From Epinephelus fuscoguttatus (lineage: Eukaryota; Chordata; Actinopteri; Perciformes; Serranidae), in the NCBI RefSeq assembly GCF_011397635.1, contig NC_064763.1, positions 25,557,437 to 25,621,436 on the forward strand: a DNA stretch of 64,000 nucleotides, written 5' to 3'. The notes beneath the pieces were generated by a model. The model did no database searches and had not been told where the DNA came from. It saw nothing but the letters and a program-made list of their open reading frames with translations. The stretch's first letter is position 1. Every line of letters starts with the position of its first letter. The translations under genes were made by a program, and so were the position numbers. Shown in pieces: positions 63,748 through 64,000 of the stretch.

Positions 63748-63748
<1 letters not shown>

Positions 63749-64000
63749 GTTGACACATACGATAAGGGTTCATTCTGCAGATTTACTCAGCAGGAACACA
63801 CTAACCTTTCACCACATATTGCCCCTCAAATGAATGCACTTACACTTTTAGAATCAGTGCAGTATTCATTAATCATTTCAGCAGTGAGCATGAACTCCTG
63901 AGGTCAAAACAGGAGGGTTTTTTTTTTTTTTACAACAAAACCAAGACAGGGACTAACTAAAGCTTCCAGAAATATACAGAGAAAAGCTTTCAAATTATTA

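Overview
This is vertebrate nuclear DNA, almost certainly from a teleost fish and probably a percomorph. The genes have many short GT-AG exons. The intergenic DNA carries fish-type Tc1-like, hAT-like and TTAA-target DNA transposons, tRNA-derived SINEs, LINE remnants and di-/tetranucleotide microsatellites. No bacterial, plasmid, phage or viral features were seen, and no CRISPR array.

Layout. Bases 1-43,420 hold no protein-coding exon that I can support. The interval is a mosaic of unique-looking sequence and old transposable elements, including a nested cluster at 34.8-38.0 kb. Three genes lie close together on the right. CDC23 (anaphase-promoting complex subunit 8) is on the + strand, coding span 43,518-50,688, 16 coding exons, 573 aa. 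KIF20A (mitotic kinesin-6, MKLP2) is on the - strand, coding span 51,629-59,795, 18 coding exons, 912 aa, with at least one non-coding 5' exon near 61.0-61.2 kb. The last five exons of a cationic amino acid transporter of the SLC7A1/2/3 (CAT) group are on the - strand at 62,426-63,589; this gene runs off the right edge.

CDC23 and KIF20A are convergent (tail to tail), with 940 bp between stop codons. Both act in mitosis: APC/C drives anaphase onset and mitotic exit, and MKLP2 acts at the central spindle and in cytokinesis. From memory, the human orthologues on 5q31 are also convergent neighbours, so this looks like conserved vertebrate synteny. The exon models were built by joining reading frames across splice sites. 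Every intron phase closes, and both complete proteins read through without a stop.

I did not find a new molecular system. The most informative observations concern transposon history: a three-level nest with clean target-site duplications, rearranged fold-back Tc1-like copies, a SINE flanked by an unusually long (~42 bp) duplication, and a KIF20A intron that is mostly transposon DNA. Family assignments are from recognition by eye, not from database searches.
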